Shown piece after piece: positions 13,413 through 14,001 of a stretch of 14,001 nt of DNA. Origin of the DNA: DATCVA01 sp036567205 (GTDB lineage: Bacteria; Pseudomonadota; Gammaproteobacteria; Burkholderiales; Burkholderiaceae_B); contig DATCVA010000215.1 in the NCBI GenBank assembly GCA_036567205.1, positions 1 to 14,001 of the forward strand. The letters run 5' to 3'. The notes under the pieces are model-generated. The model saw nothing but the letters and a program-made list of their open reading frames with translations, did not search any database and had not been told where the DNA came from. Positions within the stretch are counted from its first letter, which is position 1. Each line of letters begins with the position of its first letter. Both the position numbers and the translations under genes were made by a program.

Positions 13413-14001
13413 ATGACTTTGCCAACACTAGCCGCCCCGAAACACCGAATTGGCGTACTTGTCCCACCCGCCAACCCAACGGTAGAAATCGAATACCCGG
13501 CTCTCGCCCCGAATGATGTAGCCATGCATTTCATGCGCCTGCCCGTCATTGCAGGTGATCTTCAGGATCGCAACAAGGCCTATACCGAAAGCTACGCCCA
13601 AAGCCTGAAAGGTTTTGGCTCGCTCAAGCTGGATGCCGTCGCGATTGCCATGACTGGCCCTCAGTACAGGCTGGGCCTTCAAGGTGATATAGATTTGTGC
13701 AACCGCCTTTCCGACGCAGCGGGTATAGCCGTTGAAACCGCCAGCATAGCCCTGGTGAACGCCCTGCAGTCACTAGGCGTTACCCGTATCAATCTACTTT
13801 CTCCATACCCGGCGTGGTTAACCGAAATGGCCGTCCAATACTGGGAAGGCGCCGGCTTGCACGTCAATGCAAAACATGAATTTTCGGACGAACTGGTCGC
13901 ATACCAACTCACCCCCGACGCTGTGACTGATGGCGTTCTGACCGCCGCCCGACAAGACTCAGGCGCCTTGCTGCTTAGCGGTACCGGAATGCGTACGCTG
14001 G
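13413..14001 (+). CDS. Asp/Glu racemase superfamily protein (maleate isomerase / arylmalonate decarboxylase-like), 3' truncated by the window
   Basis: 196 codons are visible; the gene runs off the right edge. The N-terminal HRIGVLVPPANPTVEIEYPAL matches the start of maleate cis-trans isomerases and arylmalonate decarboxylases (VPPxN). TASIALVNALQSLGVTRINLLSPYPAWL matches the family segment that begins the second lobe (TSTAVVxALRxLGVxR). In these families catalysis uses a Cys in the first lobe (maleate isomerase) and/or in LLSC of the second lobe. Here the two places read AMTGPQY (residues 74-80) and LLLSGTGMRTL (near the end), with no cysteine; the only Cys seen is in IDLCNRL, outside both motifs. 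The chemistry may therefore be changed. It is 28 bases after the monooxygenase gene and probably in the same transcript. The start at 13413 lacks a clear binding site but fits the family N-terminus. Confidence 0.85.
   Translation, partial: MTLPTLAAPKHRIGVLVPPANPTVEIEYPALAPNDVAMHFMRLPVIAGDLQDRNKAYTESYAQSLKGFGSLKLDAVAIAMTGPQYRLGLQGDIDLCNRLSDAAGIAVETASIALVNALQSLGVTRINLLSPYPAWLTEMAVQYWEGAGLHVNAKHEFSDELVAYQLTPDAVTDGVLTAARQDSGALLLSGTGMRTL

Noticed and set aside
9021..14001. Standard nicotinate (nic) degradation cluster
   Set aside because: NicF-like and NicE-fold proteins and a flavin monooxygenase are present, but no NicX dioxygenase or NicD deformylase is visible. A hydantoinase and CobW take their place, and the NicE-like protein lacks the catalytic cysteines.

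Overview
The window reads as an accessory catabolic region of a betaproteobacterial chromosome, probably Burkholderiales and perhaps Alcaligenaceae. That placement is inference from moderate GC, the mix of gene families and tightly packed operons; no rRNA or other taxonomic marker is present. No tRNA, rRNA, CRISPR array or intact insertion sequence was seen.

Left part (1-4342). The 3' end of a FAD-dependent oxidoreductase resembling L-2-hydroxyglutarate oxidase (2-217, +) is followed by a convincing Rho-independent terminator (245-280). Next is a nitroreductase on the minus strand (296-973). A non-coding gap then holds a 164-bp near-perfect palindrome (1048-1211) that looks like a small non-autonomous mobile element. 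After it comes a large membrane-anchored sensor with dCache, HAMP, GAF-like and HD-GYP parts (1445-4342, +), a predicted c-di-GMP phosphodiesterase.

Central and right part (4350-14001). Two divergent transcription units share one control region. The minus-strand unit encodes a FadR-type GntR regulator (5296-6021) and an isocitrate-lyase/PEP-mutase family C-C lyase (4350-5258). The plus-strand unit is a tightly spaced six-gene run that leaves the window: an aconitase-family hydratase with altered motifs, a hydantoinase/dihydropyrimidinase-type cyclic amidohydrolase, a maleamate/N-carbamoylsarcosine-type amidohydrolase of the isochorismatase fold, a CobW/COG0523 metallochaperone GTPase, a class A flavin monooxygenase, and a truncated Asp/Glu-racemase-superfamily protein that lacks the family's catalytic cysteines. 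Three copies of a palindrome of the form AGTGT-NN-ACACT lie in the shared intergenic region. They overlap predicted -35 or -10 elements of both units, which suggests one ligand-controlled GntR repressor for the whole locus.

Reading the enzymes together (inference): the flavoprotein oxidises a ring, the cyclic amidohydrolase (metallated with CobW help) opens a cyclic amide, imide or ureide, and the isochorismatase-fold enzyme removes the amide or carbamoyl group. The racemase/isomerase-fold protein and the aconitase-like enzyme rearrange or hydrate the resulting unsaturated dicarboxylate, and the ICL/PEPM lyase cuts the hydroxyacid into central metabolites. The ending resembles the maleamate-maleate branch of nicotinate degradation (NicF/NicE), but no gene resembling NicX or NicD is visible. 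The combination with a hydantoinase, an aconitase paralogue and a methylisocitrate-lyase-like enzyme does not match a pathway I can name. It is the best candidate here for an undescribed N-heterocycle or cyclic-imide catabolic system.
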